DNA of 64,000 bases from Luscinia megarhynchos (taxonomy: Eukaryota > Chordata > Aves > Passeriformes > Turdidae), in contig JAPFBE010000003.1 of assembly GCA_034336665.1 (NCBI GenBank), forward strand, positions 59,315,352 to 59,379,351, read 5' to 3'. Numbering within the stretch: the stretch's first letter is position 1; each line of letters begins with the position of its first letter. Under the pieces are notes generated by a model. The model made no database searches and had not been told where the DNA came from. It saw only the letters and a program-made list of their open reading frames with translations. Shown piece after piece: positions 61,001-64,000 of this stretch. Position numbers and translations under genes: made by a program.

Positions 61001-63743
61001 AGACATGACAGTGTTTGTGCTTCATCAAAATATTTTTAAACAGCAGCCTCTTTTATCTATAGCATGGATTGAATTCTACTCATCACACAATAACTTCAGA
61101 AAGATTTTCCACAAGAAGGGTGATCTCAGACTCCACAAAATACATCTTACCTACTTCATTCACATTTCAAATTACCCAGCCTAAATACTATCAACAAAAT
61201 CAAATACATATATACAGACATATAAATTTCCTTTGGGAAGAAACAGTTGCAGCACTCTGGCTCTGTTAACTTAGAGGGCATTCCCTGGCCAAATCCCACT
61301 AATTACAACTCCCAACACCAAAATCCTGCCCTCACCAGAGTGAAGGACTGCAGGGCTGGAATAACTTACAAAGGAAGTCAACAATGCCATTAGCAGGAGG
61401 TGAGCTGCACGCTCTCCCCTTCTACCAACAAGGCAGGGTGGTTCTTGTATTTAATTAATGTGCACCTGCTGTCATTCTTCTGAGGATTGTGCCCATTTTT
61501 ACAGACCACCAAGATTACAGAATAGCACAAATGCACCCAGCAAAGTGCCCTTAACAGGCATTTGCTTGCCAAAAGAGAACTATCTATATTCTCAGTGAGA
61601 GTTAGGAGCATTTGTGGTTAAATGGGAAAACATATTAATAGCTTCCCTGTTTCTTCTCCTCTGCAGGCTAATGTACTCCAAACAACAGATTTTGTTTCAA
61701 AAGAGCAGGAACATGTCTGGAAGAGCTCCTTGTTAAACTACTGGCTACATACAGATAATACCATCCTGGGGACAATTTTTTGCAGCTACTTTAAATGTGA
61801 AGTAGCATTTTAAAATAATTTTTTCAGACAGCTCTTCCACACGTGAAGGGCTTGAATTCTGATGGCCCTGAAGTAACAGTAATATTGCCATTGCTGTAGA
61901 GTCAGCTCTGCAACATACTAAATGTCCTTGACTTTCATTATTTAAAAGTGCACCTTTCCTGGTAGGATTTTACACTAAAGATAATCCTTTTAGGAATGCA
62001 GAGGACCCAGCTGGAATAAAAAAAAAAAATAATAGTAGTGATGTTAACAGTAATTCTAATAACGAGTAGTGTATTGAGCCTAGCAGAATTTTACCTCACA
62101 AAAGGAGATGCTCCATATCTTGGTTTTTGTGGCACAGTGTCAGCATGTCAGCCCTGAAGAGGTCACACAGTTCAACTGTTGTAGGTGCCTTCCCACCAAC
62201 TATTCTATTTTAGACTATTTTATCATCAGACAGAAACTGTCACATATTGATGTTAAGAGCTTGGTCAAGCACCTGTTTGTTCATCCCAGGGCAGGAAATT
62301 CTCCTACCAAAGCAGTGTGAGAAACTCCACTTCTTTCACAAGTAGATGCCCACACTCCTTCCTTCAGAAGGAAACCAATAGAGATCAGTGGAAATGTAGT
62401 GAAGATAAACATCTGAAGAGCCAGCTAGGACAGACATCTCCTGCTTAAAAGCCAATGTTGTTATTTTGGAAATAACAATTATTCTATCAACTGATGCATG
62501 GTAAAGATGGGCAAACGAGGCAAGAGTTCACAATTACTTTTTCTTACACATTCAGATATGCTAATACAGCTAACTTAGGTCACTTTCCCTTTTAGCTTCT
62601 TGAACTGTTTTGTTACTCTTCTGTTTTTGTATGCTCCACTTGTGCATTGCATAAGTATCACTTATTCAGTGAGAAGAAGGCAGGGGAGAGTGATGAATCT
62701 CCATTAAAATGGAAAACATGAGCCCAGAATATTTCATGTTAAGCATAGAGAGAAATTTGTTTTCTGATGAAAATAAAACAGACCCTTGAACTTAAAAGTC
62801 AATGACAGGGAAAAAAATACTGGGAAGATATGATTTATAGTAGTAAAAGAAAGTTATTCAGGAATCAATAATTTTTCAAAAGGATTAACAGCATATGCAA
62901 CATTATTCATAATGAGATAGGGTAAGTATAGGAAGTTCAATTTGCATGCTATTTGGATTCAAATGATATTTAAACTGTTGATATCTAAAGTGCTGTTGTT
63001 GTGACAGTAAAGGTAGAGGTCCTGCACAGCCTCTGAAAATTAATACAGTTCAGAGAAAATTGCAAAAATTGCAACCTTTTTCATATCTAGTGGGATTTAA
63101 ACTATACAAGAAGGACTGTTTAGATGACTAAATTTCCTTTTTTTATCATCAGGACACAGGGGCTGGGTAAAAAAAAAAAAGGCATCAAGGTAACTTTTTG
63201 AATTCAGATATATCTGCCTATGTGATTCAAGTAGGAATTTAATGCCAAATGGAAAACAGTAGGTAAGCATGAAAGCTGAAGTAATTTATCATTGCTATCT
63301 TTTCAACAGATAAGCATTTCTTTGTTTGAACAAACACACATTACAGTACATGAAAAGAAAAATATTTTGGACAGCACAGCTTCCATAGGGCTTCTACATA
63401 ATGAAATTTCAGAAAACATTCAGTATAAAAGTTTTGGCGCACAAAGAAGATTATTAATTTTCCTTCTGCATGACAAATAGATAAATACCTCTATGCTAAA
63501 CACAATTTTAAAGAACCATACACTGTTCAGGTTCATATTTTCAATGCTTCAGAAAGCACTAAGAAAGGTACTCAAATTATTAATTTCTTGGCATATAAAG
63601 TTAAAAAAGGCACAAACAATTCAATTGAAAACCAGTTTAGCTGATAGATAAAAACAACTGTTTTTCTCTAGACTGCCACTTACAAACCCAGCATTGAAAC
63701 ACCCTGATTTGTTTCCATCTCATACATCAGTACCAGTCATAAA
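58001..63743. other. Unique AT-rich sequence, no gene recognised
   Basis: No gene or mobile element could be supported. Short simple tracts occur at 60898-60929 (GA-rich), 62020-62030 (poly-A) and 63169-63181 (poly-A). Overlapping + and - frames at 60420-60837 are mutual shadows. Confidence 0.5.
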
Positions 63744-63772
63744 GATGCTGCAGACCCTCTTGCTGCAGCATC
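63744..63772. repeat. Inverted repeat, 10-bp arms, 9-base loop
   Basis: GATGCTGCAG (63744-63753) is mirrored exactly by CTGCAGCATC (63763-63772), with ACCCTCTTG between. A CTGCTGCCAGCAGCAG near-palindrome follows at 63788-63803. A short RNA hairpin is possible but there is no evidence of transcription. Confidence 0.75.
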
Positions 63773-64000
63773 ACTATCTTGTATTTCTGCTGCCAGCAGC
63801 AGGCACATCACCAGTCTGCTCCACGTTTTGGCCATCTCAGTGACTGATTGATCAGAATTTAGTGAACAGCTCTTTGGATGGTGCATGTTCCGTCCCAACT
63901 ACTTTGGCTCAGCAAATCAAACAAGAATAAAGAATGATGCAGTCCTTTCTCCTCCTCAAATGCTTGTGAGGGAAAAATACAATTCCTAATTACATAGAAA

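Overview
The window looks like bird nuclear DNA, most plausibly passerine or a close relative. This rests on its repeats: several 5'-truncated CR1 LINE copies in both orientations, two solo LTRs of a common avian ERVL-like type whose 5' edge reads TGTCCTGGTTTCAGCT, and no Alu, L1 or other mammal-specific repeats. The DNA is AT-rich and CpG-poor. The many stop-to-stop frames are short, overlap on both strands and show no family resemblance outside the repeats. I found no protein-coding gene, exon set, rRNA, tRNA or CRISPR array that I can support. The window reads as a large intron or a gene-poor intergenic stretch.

Layout. 1-8050: mostly unique AT-rich sequence with a few simple repeats. 8055-8396: a very old, internally deleted relic of an L3/CR1-clade LINE, sense on +. 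9225-10358: two head-to-tail CR1 copies (+). A 60-bp sequence flanks this area as two nearly identical copies (9781-9840 and 11767-11827). 11060-11420: a compact CpG-rich patch in otherwise CpG-poor DNA. 11830-27600: unique AT-rich DNA with simple repeats, a probable LINE 3'-end relic near 22790, and stretches that resemble conserved non-coding elements. 27600-31600: an ancient CR1 (+), a younger CR1 with an internal deletion (+, 28828-29296) and a CR1 on the minus strand (31160-31600). 34991-35412: first solo LTR. 37200-37640: another stretch that resembles a conserved non-coding element. 38899-39063: an old 82-bp tandem duplication. 41200-43030: the densest mobile-element cluster, with a solo LTR bounded by a 5-bp target-site duplication and then two convergent CR1 copies. 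47140-47900: an odd stretch with two short tandem duplications and a 24-base T tract. 49038-49679 (-): the longest open frame in the window (213 codons), with no recognised family. 52384-52888: the best preserved CR1 (-), whose translation still shows the LINE ORF2 C-terminal tail. 52890-64000: unique AT-rich DNA.

No set of genes working together is visible. The biology here is retrotransposon history (CR1, an L3-like LINE, solo LTRs) plus possible regulatory DNA. I did not find a new defence, biosynthetic or mobile system. The items most worth a second look are the duplicated 60-bp sequence, the CpG patch, the 213-codon frame, the 47.1-47.9 kb stretch and the candidate conserved elements.
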